Below, in pieces: positions 37,526-47,658 of a stretch of DNA of 64,000 nt. The position numbers were made by a program, and so were the translations under genes. This DNA is from Sporosarcina sp. NCCP-2222 (GTDB lineage Bacteria; Bacillota; Bacilli; Bacillales_A; Planococcaceae): positions 533,343 to 597,342 of the forward strand of contig NZ_BQYK01000001.1 of NCBI RefSeq assembly GCF_023168145.1, in the 5' to 3' direction. The notes under the pieces were generated by a model, which was not told the origin of the DNA, ran no database searches, and saw nothing but the letters and a program-made list of their open reading frames with translations. The first letter of the stretch is position 1, and every line of letters begins with the position of its first letter.

Positions 37526-38925
37526 TGTTCCCCTTTCTTTTCTCCAGCCAGTCGGCTGATGGCATCTGCATAAATAGCTGTCGCTTTCATCAAGTCTTCT
37601 ATATATACATATTCATCCGCTTGGTGTGCGACATCCTCCCTGCCAGGGAAAAGCATGCCGAAAGCGACGCCTTTTTCCAACACTCTCGCATACGTACCGC
37701 CTCCAATAGCCAATAGTTCGGCCTCATCACCGGTGTGGTCTGTGTAGACGGCTTGAAGCGTTTTGATGAACGGATCTTCCGCATCCACATGATGCGGTTT
37801 GGAGTTAGATGAAACAGCCAGCTGAAATGCCGTCTGTTCAAGTCTTTCTTTGCAAGTCTCGATTTTATCATCAAACGGATACGTAACGGAATAGCGCATA
37901 CTAACTTTTATGATTCCTCCAGCAGATTCAGTAAATTCTACAATGCCTGCATTCAACGTCGTATCGCCGGACACTTCATCGTTAAATGCTAAACCAAGAA
38001 AATTCCCTCTCGTTTCTGTCCCAAATGCATCAAGCATGAACTGAGTGAAATCTTTGGATGAGCCTTCCTTGAAGACACGGTTCAGGAAGGAAGCAAGAAG
38101 AACGGCCGCATTGATCCCTTGATCGGGCTCCATGGCATGTGCGGATTTCCCTTCTACCGTAATAATCGTTTGTCCGTTTTCTTTAGTAATAGACCCTTTT
38201 GCTGAGTTGATATTTAAGTAACTCTCAAACTGCTCCGATATGTCAGAAGCATTTAGCGATGTTACCGCCTCAGCATGATCTGGAACCATATTCGTCCGAT
38301 TTCCAGATTGGAACTTGAGCAGCTGGCCGTCTGGTTTGAATGAATGTTGACTGAAATGAAGTGACGCAATGCCTTTCTCCGCATGGATAATTGGAAAATC
38401 GGCATCCGGGGCAAAGCCGAGCGTTGGCATTTCTTCCGTTTCGAAATAACGGTCCATACATCGGAAGCCGCTTTCTTCGTCAGCACCGACAATGAGCCGC
38501 ACTCTTTTTGTCAAAGGAATGCCTGCTTCCTTCACCATTTTCATGGCATGCCAAGCCGCGATTGTCGGGCCTTTATCATCAATCGCACCACGGCCAAACA
38601 ATTTCCCTTCTTTCACAGCCCCTTCAAAAGGACCGTATGTCCAATTGCTTCCTGCAGGAACCACGTCTACATGACAAAGAATGCCGAGCAATTCATCGCC
38701 TTCTCCCATCTCAATATGACCTGCCATATGATCGATGTCCTTCACTGTAAAACCCGCTTGGCGTCCCTCCTCCAGCATCCATCCCAAAGCCTCGGCTGGA
38801 CCCGGCCCAAAGGGAGCTTCCTTGGAAGCAGAGCTTTCATCGAGTACGGAAGGGATGGAAACCAATTGCTGCAAATCTGTGATGATCTGCTCTTGCCGTC
38901 GTAACGCCTCTTCTTTCCAATCCAT
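37522..38925 (-). CDS. pepV: dipeptidase PepV
   Basis: A 467-residue M20A metallopeptidase with di-zinc ligands in CHVDVVP, GAIDDKGP, ADEESGF and PDADFP. It is a monomeric broad-specificity dipeptidase in the cytosol. ATG at 38925 has AGAGGTG about 9 bases upstream. It overlaps dat by four bases and is the promoter-proximal gene of the dat line-up. No hairpin separates the two genes. Confidence 0.93.
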   Translation of the reverse strand: MDWKEEALRRQEQIITDLQQLVSIPSVLDESSASKEAPFGPGPAEALGWMLEEGRQAGFTVKDIDHMAGHIEMGEGDELLGILCHVDVVPAGSNWTYGPFEGAVKEGKLFGRGAIDDKGPTIAAWHAMKMVKEAGIPLTKRVRLIVGADEESGFRCMDRYFETEEMPTLGFAPDADFPIIHAEKGIASLHFSQHSFKPDGQLLKFQSGNRTNMVPDHAEAVTSLNASDISEQFESYLNINSAKGSITKENGQTIITVEGKSAHAMEPDQGINAAVLLASFLNRVFKEGSSKDFTQFMLDAFGTETRGNFLGLAFNDEVSGDTTLNAGIVEFTESAGGIIKVSMRYSVTYPFDDKIETCKERLEQTAFQLAVSSNSKPHHVDAEDPFIKTLQAVYTDHTGDEAELLAIGGGTYARVLEKGVAFGMLFPGREDVAHQADEYVYIEDLMKATAIYADAISRLAGEKKGEQ

Positions 38926-39293
38926 CAATTCAAGCACCTCTTTTCATTAATACTCTCTATTTTCACACGTTGGGCGAATAAAATAAAGAACAATCCTTCG
39001 TATCCAAGTATTTCATTTTCAACAGTTTCTGTTAGATTTTCCGCCTCTCTAAAATCGAAAATTATCTCGTGTTATTGTCTCTTCTTCATAGGTTGTACCA
39101 AAAGACAAAGTTAACAATAAATTCATGCATTTTTAATAGTAATGCGCTATAATTGTATTGTCAGAACAATTCACTGACATTCCTAGATGTGAAAGGAGTG
39201 CAATATCAGGAGCAATTTCACGAGCAAAGGTAACATTCAGACGTCTCATGCCCATCGATTTTGGAAAATGAAGATGAAGGAGTGGTCTCCAAG
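38926..39293. other. divergent region between pepV and the ytzE-like gene
   Basis: AT-rich and without a credible gene. It holds a TATAAT at 39148-39153 directed at ytzE and, immediately downstream, an inverted repeat TGTCAG-N9-CTGACA (39159-39179). A strong AAAGGAG at about 39192-39198 is followed by no usable long frame. Confidence 0.6.
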
Positions 39294-39515
39294 TTGAATC
39301 CTGCTACTGATCGTATGCTTACCCGAATCAAAGACGTTTATCTATACATCCTTGACAGAGGTACAGTCACAACAGAAAACGTGGTCGAGGAATTCGGAAT
39401 AACAAACCGCACAGCACAAAGGGATTTAAATGTTCTTGAATACAACGAGCTCATTATAAGCCCGGCGCGCGGAAAATGGACGACAACTAAGAAAAAAGTG
39501 AAATTGCCTTCCTAA
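39294..39515 (+). CDS. small DeoR-type helix-turn-helix regulator (YtzE-like)
   Basis: A 73-residue protein that is a single winged helix: DRMLTRIKDVYLYILDRGTV, then VVEEFGITNRTAQRDLNVLE (turn and recognition helix), then SPARGKWTTTKKKVK. It resembles B. subtilis YtzE and the N-terminal domain of DeoR regulators, but it lacks any effector domain. TTG at 39294 is chosen because GAAGGAG lies about 11 bases upstream and the result matches the homologue; GTG at 39282 or TTG at 39261 would add residues. The inverted repeat at 39159-39179 could be its own operator. Confidence 0.75.
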   Translation: MNPATDRMLTRIKDVYLYILDRGTVTTENVVEEFGITNRTAQRDLNVLEYNELIISPARGKWTTTKKKVKLPS

Positions 39516-39532
39516 TATTGCTTTCCTTAACG

Positions 39533-39585
39533 GAAAGGAGGCTGTCCGGCAGTCGATATGACATGCCGAACAGCCTCCTTTTTTG
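39533..39585. terminator. bidirectional terminator between ytzE-like gene and rsuA
   Basis: AAAGGAGGCTGT and ACAGCCTCCTTT (about 39535-39546 and 39569-39580) form a 12-bp stem enclosing a second CGGCA/TGCCG pair, followed by T's. Confidence 0.9.
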
Positions 39586-39590
39586 CAGCT

Positions 39591-40301
39591 TCATGGGGTG
39601 AGGATTGAAGACAATTCCTCATCGGTCAATTCACGGTACTCCCCCAAGTTTAATTCGTCATCAAGCTCCAATGCTCCCATCGACAAACGCTTTAAATAGA
39701 TGACACGCTTCCCGACCGCCTCGAACATCCTCTTCACTTGATGAAACTTCCCTTCTGTAATTGTCAACTCGATTTCAGAAATTGCATTGGAATCAAGTAT
39801 CCGCAAAATGCCTGGCTTCGTTTCAAAACCATCTTCCAGCGTCAGTCCTTGTGCAAAAAGCAAAATATCCTCTTCCGTAACAACGCCCTCAATGCGGGCA
39901 AAATACGTCTTCGGCACTTCCTTTTTCGGCGAAAGGAGATTGTGTGTCAGCTTCCCATCATTCGTCAATAACAGAAGACCTTCCGTATCCTTATCAAGCC
40001 TTCCGACAGGAAACGGATCAAAATGGCGATCTTCTGGTTCCAGCAGATCAACAACCGTCCGATCCCGGTAATCCTCTGTGGCTGATACAACACCAGGCGG
40101 CTTATTCATCATAAGATAAATGAATTCCTTATAAACCACCTGCTCTCCTAGAATTGAAACCACATCCTTATGCGGTTCCACATGAGAGGCTGCATCTTTT
40201 ACAGGCACATCATTCACTTTGACTGCGCCTTTTTTCAATAGCTGTTTCACTTCTTTTCGAGATCCATAGCCCATATTGGCAAGCAATTTATCAAGTCTCA
40301 T
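39591..40301 (-). CDS. rsuA: RsuA-type 16S rRNA pseudouridine synthase
   Basis: A 236-residue enzyme with an N-terminal S4 domain (MRLDKLLANMGYGSRKEVKQ) and the catalytic core PFPVGRLDKDTEGLLLLTNDG, whose Asp attacks the base. A later motif is EGKFHQVKRMFEAVG. RsuA/YtzG enzymes make pseudouridine at position 516 of 16S rRNA. The start follows GGAAGGTGA at 40301. It is 4 bases after murJ in the same direction. RluB or RluE activity cannot be excluded. Confidence 0.9.
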   Translation of the reverse strand: MRLDKLLANMGYGSRKEVKQLLKKGAVKVNDVPVKDAASHVEPHKDVVSILGEQVVYKEFIYLMMNKPPGVVSATEDYRDRTVVDLLEPEDRHFDPFPVGRLDKDTEGLLLLTNDGKLTHNLLSPKKEVPKTYFARIEGVVTEEDILLFAQGLTLEDGFETKPGILRILDSNAISEIELTITEGKFHQVKRMFEAVGKRVIYLKRLSMGALELDDELNLGEYRELTDEELSSILTP

Positions 40302-40305
40302 ACCG

Positions 40306-41922
40306 TCACCTTCCAAAACCGAATTTCTTCGTAAATCTTGTCAGCCGTTCTCCGAACAACTTTTGTGCCAATCCTGTTTTTAATGACAGGAAACCATAAA
40401 TAGCAGCACCGACAGCCGCACAGATGGCGATATAAAGCAAGGCTTGGAATTTGCCTCCTACAGGACTGATGGCAAGCAATCCTTTTAACGTTAAGTGGAC
40501 AGCGATCAGCATGATCAAATTGAAAATGCTGATTAAGATCAGTCGTCGGTACACCATTTTCGAACGGTAATTCAATTCCTTGGCGATAACAACGATATTA
40601 ATTCCAACAGCGATGATATATCCAATCGCCGTAGCCGCAATGGCGCCATCCGTTTCAAACATTTTAATGAGCGGGATGTTCAGCATTAATTTAAATAGCA
40701 AGCCAAGCAAGGACGTGAAAACAATCCATTTATGCTTATCGATTCCTTGTAAGATAGCGGCTGTCACTGTGAAGAGTCCAAACAGAATGGCAACCGGAGC
40801 ATAACTGAATAGAACGTCAGCCCCTACAGTGTCTTTTTCATAAAGAAATTGATAAGTTTCATTAGAAAGAACCATTAAGCCAATGACCATCGGGATTGTG
40901 AGGTACAGCATAATTTGGAACGTTTGATCCAAAGAACGATTAATCCCCTTCTGATCCTTTTTCGTGTAATAGTTTGTGACGACCGGGATAAGCGCCATAG
41001 AAAATCCAGTTGCAACCATAACCGGAATCATCACAATCTTATGCGTTAAGAAGTTCAGCATCGACAAATATTCATCCGATACTTTAGCTAGACCGATCGA
41101 TCCCATTGCTTCATTAAATGTGATCATATCAACGAACTGATATAACGGATTAATGACTCCCACTAAAACGAAAGGTATCGTATAACCGATTACTTCTTTG
41201 TACATATCGACAAACGTAATCTCGCTTGCCGGCGGACTTGCATCATACAGCTGCTGAATTTCCGGCTTGTATTTCATCCAGTAGCGATACAAGACGACAA
41301 GTCCAGCGAGTGCACCGATAAATGCGGCAAAAACAGCAAAATTAACAGCAGTCCGCGGGGAGAGTTTGAGGACATCTACAACGACATAAGCGCCGATCAG
41401 AACGACTCCGATTCGGATAATCTGTTCAACGAGCTGCGAAACGGATGTCGGTTCGAATTTCTGAAAACCTTGGAAATAGCCCCGGACAATACTCATGAGA
41501 GGAACTGCAAGCAACGCGTAGCTGACCCAGCGGATAACAGTTGCAATTTCCTCAATGCTAAAGCTTTGGTCTTCTGATTTATGTACCAGTCCAGCAATCG
41601 GCTCAGCAAGGAAGTAGAGTATTAAAAACGAAAGAAAACCGGTGACTGACATGACAAGCATTCCGGATTTCATCAATTTCTTTCCCGTTGCGTAATCACC
41701 TAGCGCATTATATTTGGAGACATATTTGGAGATAGCGAGAGGTGCTCCAGAGATTGCGATGGAAAGCGCCAGATTATAAGGTATGTATGCGTATTGGTAC
41801 AATCCGACATTTTCTTTCCCGATGATGCTATAAAACGGTATGACATACAAAAGACCAAGAGCTTTCGACAAAAACAGCCCAATGGTTAATATGGCCGTGC
41901 CTTTTACTAAATTTGATGACAT
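40306..41922 (-). CDS. murJ: MurJ-type lipid II flippase (YtgP)
   Basis: A 538-residue polytopic protein of the MOP/MATE-like flippase group with about 14 helices. It opens MSSNLVKGTAILTIGLFLSK, like B. subtilis YtgP, which flips lipid II across the membrane, redundantly with Amj. Features include ARG-type residues in SIVRGYFQGFQKFEPTSVSQ and helix 7-8 residues LIPVVTNYYTKKDQ. The start at 41922 follows GGATGGA; an in-frame ATG at 41937 is poorer. It is next to rsuA, and divergent from ytfP across about 120 bases. Confidence 0.92.
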   Translation of the reverse strand: MSSNLVKGTAILTIGLFLSKALGLLYVIPFYSIIGKENVGLYQYAYIPYNLALSIAISGAPLAISKYVSKYNALGDYATGKKLMKSGMLVMSVTGFLSFLILYFLAEPIAGLVHKSEDQSFSIEEIATVIRWVSYALLAVPLMSIVRGYFQGFQKFEPTSVSQLVEQIIRIGVVLIGAYVVVDVLKLSPRTAVNFAVFAAFIGALAGLVVLYRYWMKYKPEIQQLYDASPPASEITFVDMYKEVIGYTIPFVLVGVINPLYQFVDMITFNEAMGSIGLAKVSDEYLSMLNFLTHKIVMIPVMVATGFSMALIPVVTNYYTKKDQKGINRSLDQTFQIMLYLTIPMVIGLMVLSNETYQFLYEKDTVGADVLFSYAPVAILFGLFTVTAAILQGIDKHKWIVFTSLLGLLFKLMLNIPLIKMFETDGAIAATAIGYIIAVGINIVVIAKELNYRSKMVYRRLILISIFNLIMLIAVHLTLKGLLAISPVGGKFQALLYIAICAAVGAAIYGFLSLKTGLAQKLFGERLTRFTKKFGFGR

Positions 41923-42041
41923 AAATGATCCATCCATTCTTTAGAGCTATGTTATAGTTTACCCCCGACCGTCAAATTTCACAATGGGTATCAATGTTAT
42001 TGTGTATAATAAAGAAAAACAGAAAGTGTGGGGTACCTACT

Positions 42042-43307
42042 ATGTATGACGTTATTATAGTCGGCGGGGGTCCTTCCGGCTTGATGGCTTCGATTGCGGC
42101 AGCTGAAAACGGAAAAAAGGTCCTCCTGCTCGATAAAGGAAAAAAGCTTGGACACAAGTTATCCATTTCAGGGGGCGGGCGCTGCAACGTGACGAATCGC
42201 CTTCCCATCGAAGAGATCATTAAGCATATACCCGGAAATGGTCGTTTTCTATACGGTCCTTTTTCGGTTTTCAATAATGAAGACATCATCCGCTTTTTTG
42301 AAGGACTAGGTGTGCCGTTAAAAGAAGAAGATCACGGTAGAATGTTCCCAGTATCAAACAAAGCAAAGGATGTCGTCAACGCTCTCCTGTCCGAAATGGA
42401 CCGTCTTAATGTCCACGTAAAGCTCGAGACACGAGTAAAAAAACTGTTGATGGACGATACACAAGTGATAGGGGTCCGGCTTGAATCCGGCGAGGAAATT
42501 CGGTCCCGGGCCATCGTAGTCGCAGTAGGCGGGAAAGCAGTTCCGCAAACCGGTTCAACAGGCGACGGTTACCCGTGGGCAGAAAAGGCCGGACATACCG
42601 TGACCGAACTCTACCCGACAGAAGTGCCTTTACTATCGAATGAGCCATTTATCAACTCGGCAGAATTGCAAGGGCTCGCATTGAGAGATGTAGCTGTGTC
42701 TGTTTTGAATGCAAAAGGAAAAGCACTCGTTACGCACCAAATGGACATGCTCTTCACCCATTTTGGATTAAGCGGACCGGCGATTCTCCGATGCAGCCAG
42801 TATGTCGTAAAGGAAAGAAAAAAGAATGGCAATCAGCCTGTCGATATCCGGATCGACTCATTCCCAGACAAAAACGAAGAGAATGTATTCCAACTATTAT
42901 CTACCCACATCAAGGAAGATCCAAAAAAGGCTGTAAAAAATGTCTGGAAAGGCCTCGTGCCAGAACGCTGGCTATTATTTCTACTCGACCGCGCCGGCAT
43001 CGACCCTAGCGAAATCGGTGCCACGCTCGCAACCGATAAACTAAGAAGGCTCTCCACTTCCTTAAAAGCGTTCACGATGACAGTGAATGGCACCCAGCCT
43101 ATCGAGAAAGCGTTCGTTACAGGCGGTGGTGTGTCGGTCAAAGAAATTGAGCCGAAAACGATGGCCTCCCGCAAAAAAGAAGGACTTTATTTCTGTGGCG
43201 AAATCCTCGACATCCACGGATACACTGGCGGCTATAATATTACCTCCGCCCTCGTCACCGGCCGCATAGCAGGCATGAGTGCCGGGCAGTATGCTTCGGA
43301 GGGATGA
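42042..43307 (+). CDS. ytfP: HI0933/BaiN-type flavoprotein (YtfP)
   Basis: A 421-residue FAD protein. The dinucleotide-binding motif is [14 protein letters not shown] (residues 4-17), followed by [20 protein letters not shown], the HI0933 family hallmark. At the end [18 protein letters not shown] and [16 protein letters not shown] complete the FAD site. Members act as flavin-dependent reductases of unknown physiological substrate. ATG 42042 follows GTGGGGT; ATG at 41994 has no support. A TATAAT at 42005-42010 lies 32 bases upstream of the start, but a -35 is poor. It ends at a strong terminator. Confidence 0.9.
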   Translation: MYDVIIVGGGPSGLMASIAAAENGKKVLLLDKGKKLGHKLSISGGGRCNVTNRLPIEEIIKHIPGNGRFLYGPFSVFNNEDIIRFFEGLGVPLKEEDHGRMFPVSNKAKDVVNALLSEMDRLNVHVKLETRVKKLLMDDTQVIGVRLESGEEIRSRAIVVAVGGKAVPQTGSTGDGYPWAEKAGHTVTELYPTEVPLLSNEPFINSAELQGLALRDVAVSVLNAKGKALVTHQMDMLFTHFGLSGPAILRCSQYVVKERKKNGNQPVDIRIDSFPDKNEENVFQLLSTHIKEDPKKAVKNVWKGLVPERWLLFLLDRAGIDPSEIGATLATDKLRRLSTSLKAFTMTVNGTQPIEKAFVTGGGVSVKEIEPKTMASRKKEGLYFCGEILDIHGYTGGYNITSALVTGRIAGMSAGQYASEG

Positions 43308-43373
43308 AAAAATTGAAAGTGGAGGCTGTCCTGTTTTGGGCAGCCTTCATGATAAATGAATGGTCAACGGCTG

Positions 43374-43413
43374 AATGGCTTTAGCTCGGAATTCGAGGCT
43401 AAAGCCATTTTTC
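43374..43413 (+). terminator. ytfP terminator
   Basis: AATGGCTTTAGC (43374-43385) pairs with GCTAAAGCCATT (43398-43409) and runs into TTTTC. A shorter hairpin AGGCTGTCC/GGGCAGCCT precedes it at about 43323-43345. Confidence 0.9.
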
Positions 43414-43489
43414 TCGTTAAGAGATAAAATGTTTGCCGTTGTCTTTAATTAGTATCGATTGGTATGGATTCGTTGATCGTTATAGATCG

Positions 43490-44085
43490 CTTTTATATTG
43501 GCGTTCATTTCGGGTTATTGGCGTTCAACTCGAGTTTTTGGCAACCTGAGTTTTTGGCTTTCAGCCCGAGTTTTTGGCGTTCACCCGGAGTTTTTGGCGT
43601 TCACCCAGAGTTATTGGCTTTCACCCGGAGTTTTTGGCGTTCACCCGGAGTTTTTGGCGTTCAGCCCGAGTTTTTGGCGTTCACCCGGGGTTATTGGCGT
43701 TCGGCTTGATTTTCTGGCGTTCAGCTCATTTATCTGGCGTTCGGCTTGATTTTCTGGCGTTCAGCTCATTTATCTGGCGTTCGGCTTGATATTCTGGCGT
43801 TCAGCTCATTTATCTGGCGTTCGGCTTGATATTCTGGCGTTCAGTCTATTTATCTGGCGTTCGGCTTGATATTCTGGCGTTCAGTCTATTTATCTGGCGT
43901 TCGGCTTGATTTTCTGGCGTTCAGCTCATTTATCTGGCGTTCGGCTTGATTTTCTGGCGTTCAGTCTATTTATCTGGCGTTCGGCTTGATTTTCTGGCGT
44001 TCAGTCTATTTATCTGGCGTTCGGCTTGATATTCTGGCGTTCACCCGGTTTTATTGGCGCCCACTCATATATCCAGCGCTCTTTA
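43490..44085. repeat. 20-bp tandem array, ~29 copies, with 40-bp higher-order period
   Basis: A core TGGCGTTC recurs every 20 bases from 43499 to 44060. I count 29 copies, with a single 16-base step at the third copy (43540 to 43556). Units before 43700 are variants of TTTTTGGCGTTCACCCGGAG. From 43700 to 44030 two types alternate, GGCTTGAT(T/A)T and CAG(CTC/TCT)ATTTA after the core, giving a 40-bp dimer. The array lies between the ytfP terminator and the leuS terminator. Open frames run across it, but the 20-base period shifts the frame each unit and no ribosome site is present, so it is probably non-coding. It accounts for most of the 43414-44160 gap. Confidence 0.95.
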
Positions 44086-44159
44086 CCAATGGTATCGGTC
44101 ACTTCGAACACTTCCGTTTCGCCTACTACCTAGCATCCATACCCATGTATCCAAAACAA

Positions 44160-44202
44160 AAAACAGATGGAGAAAAACAATCGTTTTTCTCCATCTGTTA
44201 TA
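44160..44202 (-). terminator. leuS terminator
   Basis: AACAGATGGAGAAAAA and TTTTTCTCCATCTGTT flank a six-base loop, and the minus strand ends in T's. It lies just after the leuS stop. Confidence 0.9.
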
Positions 44203-44206
44203 AATG

Positions 44207-46624
44207 TCACTCTGCAGCGACGATATTGACAAGCCGGCCTGGAATGGCAATTACTTTTTTCAGTTCTTTGCCGTCAATCCATTGCTTTACTTGCTCGTTT
44301 TCAAGTGCTGCTTTTTCCAAGTCCTCTTTGGAGATATCTTTGGATACTTCCAATTTCGCTCTCACTTTGCCGTTGATTTGGACAGCGATCTCGATTGTGT
44401 CGTCTTGCAACTTGGATTCGTCATAGGACGGCCATGCTGTGTACGTAATCGATTCGGAGTGGCCCAATTTTTCCCATAGTTCTTCTGCAAGATGTGGAGT
44501 AATTGGCGAAATCATTGTGACGAATCCTTCCACGTATTCTTTTGGAATGGTGTCCGCTTTGTATGCTTCGTTTATGAACACCATCATTTGTGAGATGGCC
44601 GTATTGTTGTGCATCGCTTCGAAGTCTTCGGTTACTTTCTTCACCGTTTGATGGTATACCTTCTCTAGCGGTCCGCCTGTCACTTCTTTGATTTTCTCGC
44701 TAAGCGTTCCATCCTCATTGACGAATAGACGCCAAATCCGATCTAAGAAACGGCGAGATCCGTCAAGTCCGTTGGTAGACCAAGCTTTCGATGCATCAAG
44801 AGGTCCCATGAACATCTCATAAAGACGCAATGAATCCGCACCGTGCGAATGGACGATATCATCCGGGTTCACGACATTCCCTTTGGATTTAGACATTTTT
44901 TCATTGCCTTCTCCTAGGATCATGCCTTGGTTGAACAATTTCTGGAATGGCTCTTTCGTTTTAACGACGCCTACGTCATACAATACTTTGTGCCAGAAAC
45001 GCGCATACAGTAAGTGCAAGACAGCATGCTCTGCTCCGCCGACATAAATGTCGACTGGAAGCCAGCGCTCAGCCAATTCCGGATCAATGATCATGTCATC
45101 ATTGTCTGGATCGATATAACGAAGATAATACCAACAGCTTCCTGCCCATTGCGGCATTGTGTTCGTCTCGCGACGTCCTTTCATACCTGTAGCCGGATCG
45201 ACGACATTCACCCATTCGTCAATGTTAGCAAGCGGTGATTCACCCGTTCCGCTCGGTTTAATGTTTGTTGTTTTCGGAAGTGTCAAAGGCAGTTCTGACT
45301 CATCAACTGTCGTCATGGAACCATCTTCCCAATGGATGATTGGGATCGGTTCACCCCAATAACGCTGTCTGGAGAACAACCAGTCGCGAAGGCGGTACGT
45401 AATTTTCTTCTCGCCTTTGCCATTTTCAACGAACCAGGCAATTGCCTTGTCGATCGCTTCCTCTTTGCCAAGCCCGTTCAGGAATTCGGAATTGATATGC
45501 TCCCCGTCACCTGTAAACGGTTCATTCGAAACATCGCCCCCAGCTACTACTTCGACAATTGGAAGATCAAATGTCTTAGCGAATTCGTAGTCGCGTTCAT
45601 CATGTGCAGGCACCGCCATAATGGCACCTGTGCCGTAGGAAGCCAATACATAATCCGCGATCCAGATCGGCATTTTCTCGCCACTTGCCGGGTTGATTGC
45701 ATAAGCACCCGTAAATACGCCTGTCTTTTCTTTTGCTAGATCCGTACGCTCCAAATCGCTTTTCACTTTTACTTTATCCAAGTAATCGTTGACCGCCTGG
45801 CGCTGTTCATCTGTCGTAATTTGCTCCACCAATTTATGCTCTGGCGCCAAGACTGCATACGTCGCGCCGAAAATAGTATCCGGACGCGTCGTGAATGCTT
45901 CGAATGACAAGTCTGTACCGTCAATTTCAAATGTCAATTGCGCGCCTTCTGAACGGCCGATCCAGTTTCTCTGCATATCCTTCAAGCTGTCTGGCCAATC
46001 AAGCTCATCCAAATCTTCAAGCAAGCGGTCCGCGTATTCCGTAATGCGAAGCACCCATTGTCTCATCGGACGGCGTTCAACCGGGTGGCCGCCACGCTCT
46101 GATTTCCCATCGATGACTTCTTCGTTCGCAAGAACTGTGCCAAGTGCCGGACACCAGTTGACAGGAACTTCATCGATATAGGCTAATCCCTTATTAAACA
46201 ATTGAATGAAGATCCACTGCGTCCATTTATAATACTTCGGATCTGTTGTATTAATCTCACGGTCCCAGTCATATGAAAATCCTAAATCGTTCATTTGGCG
46301 TTTGAACGTCGCAATATTTTTCGCCGTAAATTCAGCCGGATCGTTGCCTGTATCGATCGCGTATTGTTCAGCCGGTAATCCGAATGCATCCCAGCCCATC
46401 GGATGAAGGACATTGTAGCCTTGTTTCCGTTTGAATTGGCTTAGGATATCGGTTGCGATGTAGCCGAGCGGATGCCCGACGTGAAGACCTGCACCCGACG
46501 GATACGGGAACATATCAAGTGCGTAGAACTTTGGTTTTGAAGGATCGTCAATCGTCTTGAATGTCTTTTGATCCTTCCAGTATTGTTGCCATTTCTTTTC
46601 AATCTGCAAATGGTTGTAACTCAT
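44207..46624 (-). CDS. leuS: leucyl-tRNA synthetase
   Basis: The 805-residue class I synthetase charges tRNA-Leu. The HIGH-equivalent is [13 protein letters not shown] (about residues 42-54). The editing domain (CP1) holds [20 protein letters not shown] and [13 protein letters not shown] is KMSKSKGN near residue 578, and the C-terminal anticodon-binding region ends [22 protein letters not shown] at 46624 has AAGGA upstream, 8 bases away; in-frame codons further up lie in the T-box leader. Length equals the B. subtilis enzyme. It is regulated by a leucine T-box. Confidence 0.97.
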   Translation of the reverse strand: MSYNHLQIEKKWQQYWKDQKTFKTIDDPSKPKFYALDMFPYPSGAGLHVGHPLGYIATDILSQFKRKQGYNVLHPMGWDAFGLPAEQYAIDTGNDPAEFTAKNIATFKRQMNDLGFSYDWDREINTTDPKYYKWTQWIFIQLFNKGLAYIDEVPVNWCPALGTVLANEEVIDGKSERGGHPVERRPMRQWVLRITEYADRLLEDLDELDWPDSLKDMQRNWIGRSEGAQLTFEIDGTDLSFEAFTTRPDTIFGATYAVLAPEHKLVEQITTDEQRQAVNDYLDKVKVKSDLERTDLAKEKTGVFTGAYAINPASGEKMPIWIADYVLASYGTGAIMAVPAHDERDYEFAKTFDLPIVEVVAGGDVSNEPFTGDGEHINSEFLNGLGKEEAIDKAIAWFVENGKGEKKITYRLRDWLFSRQRYWGEPIPIIHWEDGSMTTVDESELPLTLPKTTNIKPSGTGESPLANIDEWVNVVDPATGMKGRRETNTMPQWAGSCWYYLRYIDPDNDDMIIDPELAERWLPVDIYVGGAEHAVLHLLYARFWHKVLYDVGVVKTKEPFQKLFNQGMILGEGNEKMSKSKGNVVNPDDIVHSHGADSLRLYEMFMGPLDASKAWSTNGLDGSRRFLDRIWRLFVNEDGTLSEKIKEVTGGPLEKVYHQTVKKVTEDFEAMHNNTAISQMMVFINEAYKADTIPKEYVEGFVTMISPITPHLAEELWEKLGHSESITYTAWPSYDESKLQDDTIEIAVQINGKVRAKLEVSKDISKEDLEKAALENEQVKQWIDGKELKKVIAIPGRLVNIVAAE

Positions 46625-46669
46625 GAAATCATTCCTTCCTGCTCTCCAAATCATGTCCTTGCGAGTATG

Positions 46670-46925
46670 GGGGAAAATAAAAAAATACCCCCGTCCCTTA
46701 TGAAAAGGGACGAGAGTATTTTCTCCCGCGGTGCCACCCAAATTAGCAGATTACTCTGCTCAGCTTGATCCGTAACGAGGAAAACGGCACCGGCTAGTTT
46801 ACATTCACCGATACGGGCTCTAAGGCGAGTTCATCCTTGCGTCGTACAGGCTTGCACCAACCGCCTGCTCTCTAAAACGACCTTCCAGATTACTACTCCT
46901 TGTCATAGCCGACACTATTTAGAGT
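46670..46925 (-). promoter_or_regulatory. leucine T-box leader of leuS
   Basis: On the minus strand: AGAGAGCAGGCGGTTGGTG landmark near 46875-46857, and a specifier GAACTCGCC with the Leu codon CTC at 46829-46827. The antiterminator box TGGCACCGCG is at 46736-46727. The terminator GTCCCTT/AAGGGAC (46711-46705, 46699-46693) is followed by a T-run. A -10 TACAAT lies at 46937-46932; its -35 is poor. Uncharged tRNA-Leu with a GAG anticodon should turn leuS on. This fills most of the 46625-46988 gap. Confidence 0.92.
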
Positions 46926-46988
46926 TAGTTTATTGTAGTGTACCCTACTATGTTACAAAATACAACAACTGAATTCAGCCTGGGGGTT

Positions 46989-47639
46989 TTACCGCAATCC
47001 ATCCGCCACACGCAAATCCGCTTCCGTCGAGCCGATCACTTCATCAACCGTGAAACCTTCAAATACTTCTTGTAACACAAGCCCTTCTGGTGTCACTTCA
47101 ATTAGGGCACGTTCCGTAATGATTTTATGGACTACACCTTTTCCTGTAAGAGGCAGCGTACATTCCTTTTTTATTTTCGCAGATCCATCCTTCGCCACAT
47201 GATCCATGATGACGATGATCTTTTTGGCGCCATGGACGAGATCCATCGCTCCGCCCATCCCTTTGATCATCTTGCCCGGTATCATCCAATTGGCGAGGTC
47301 CCCTGTTTCTGAAACTTCCATGCCACCGAGGATCGCTACATCCACATGTCCTCCGCGAATCATCGCAAACGATTCGGCGCTATTAAAGAATGCTGAACCA
47401 GGTATGGTCGTTACTGTTTCCTTCCCAGCATTGATCAAATCCGGATCCACTTCATCTTCAGTCGGATAGGGCCCGATGCCCAACAGTCCATTTTCCGACT
47501 GCAGCACAACGGTTTTATCCGGCGAAATATAATTTGCTACTAGCGTCGGCATGCCAATGCCTAAATTGACGTAATCTCCATCGTTAATTTCTTTCTCAGC
47601 CCGTCTTGCGATACGCTCCCTGAAATTGACTTTAGTCAT
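46989..47639 (-). CDS. scoB: succinyl-CoA:3-oxoacid CoA-transferase subunit B
   Basis: A 216-residue beta subunit with the catalytic glutamate in [10 protein letters not shown] and the glycine-rich [12 protein letters not shown]. It transfers CoA from succinyl-CoA to acetoacetate, letting the cell use ketone bodies or PHB breakdown products; butyrate- or acetate-type partners (AtoA) cannot be excluded. It follows scoA by 19 bases with GGGGGA before ATG 47639. Length is typical of the separate bacterial subunit. Confidence 0.93.
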   Translation of the reverse strand: MTKVNFRERIARRAEKEINDGDYVNLGIGMPTLVANYISPDKTVVLQSENGLLGIGPYPTEDEVDPDLINAGKETVTTIPGSAFFNSAESFAMIRGGHVDVAILGGMEVSETGDLANWMIPGKMIKGMGGAMDLVHGAKKIIVIMDHVAKDGSAKIKKECTLPLTGKGVVHKIITERALIEVTPEGLVLQEVFEGFTVDEVIGSTEADLRVADGLR

Positions 47640-47658
47640 AACCGCCAGTCCCCCTTTT

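Noticed and set aside
39192-39230. Possible leader peptide after AAAGGAG upstream of the ytzE-like gene
   Set aside because: The only short frame begins at a GTG that overlaps the ribosome site, so translation is not supported.
43464-44426. Several plus-strand frames of 70-146 codons rich in Phe, Trp and Arg across the 20-bp array
   Set aside because: They arise because repeat units lack stop codons in all three frames. They have no ribosome sites, and the 20-base period shifts frame at each unit.
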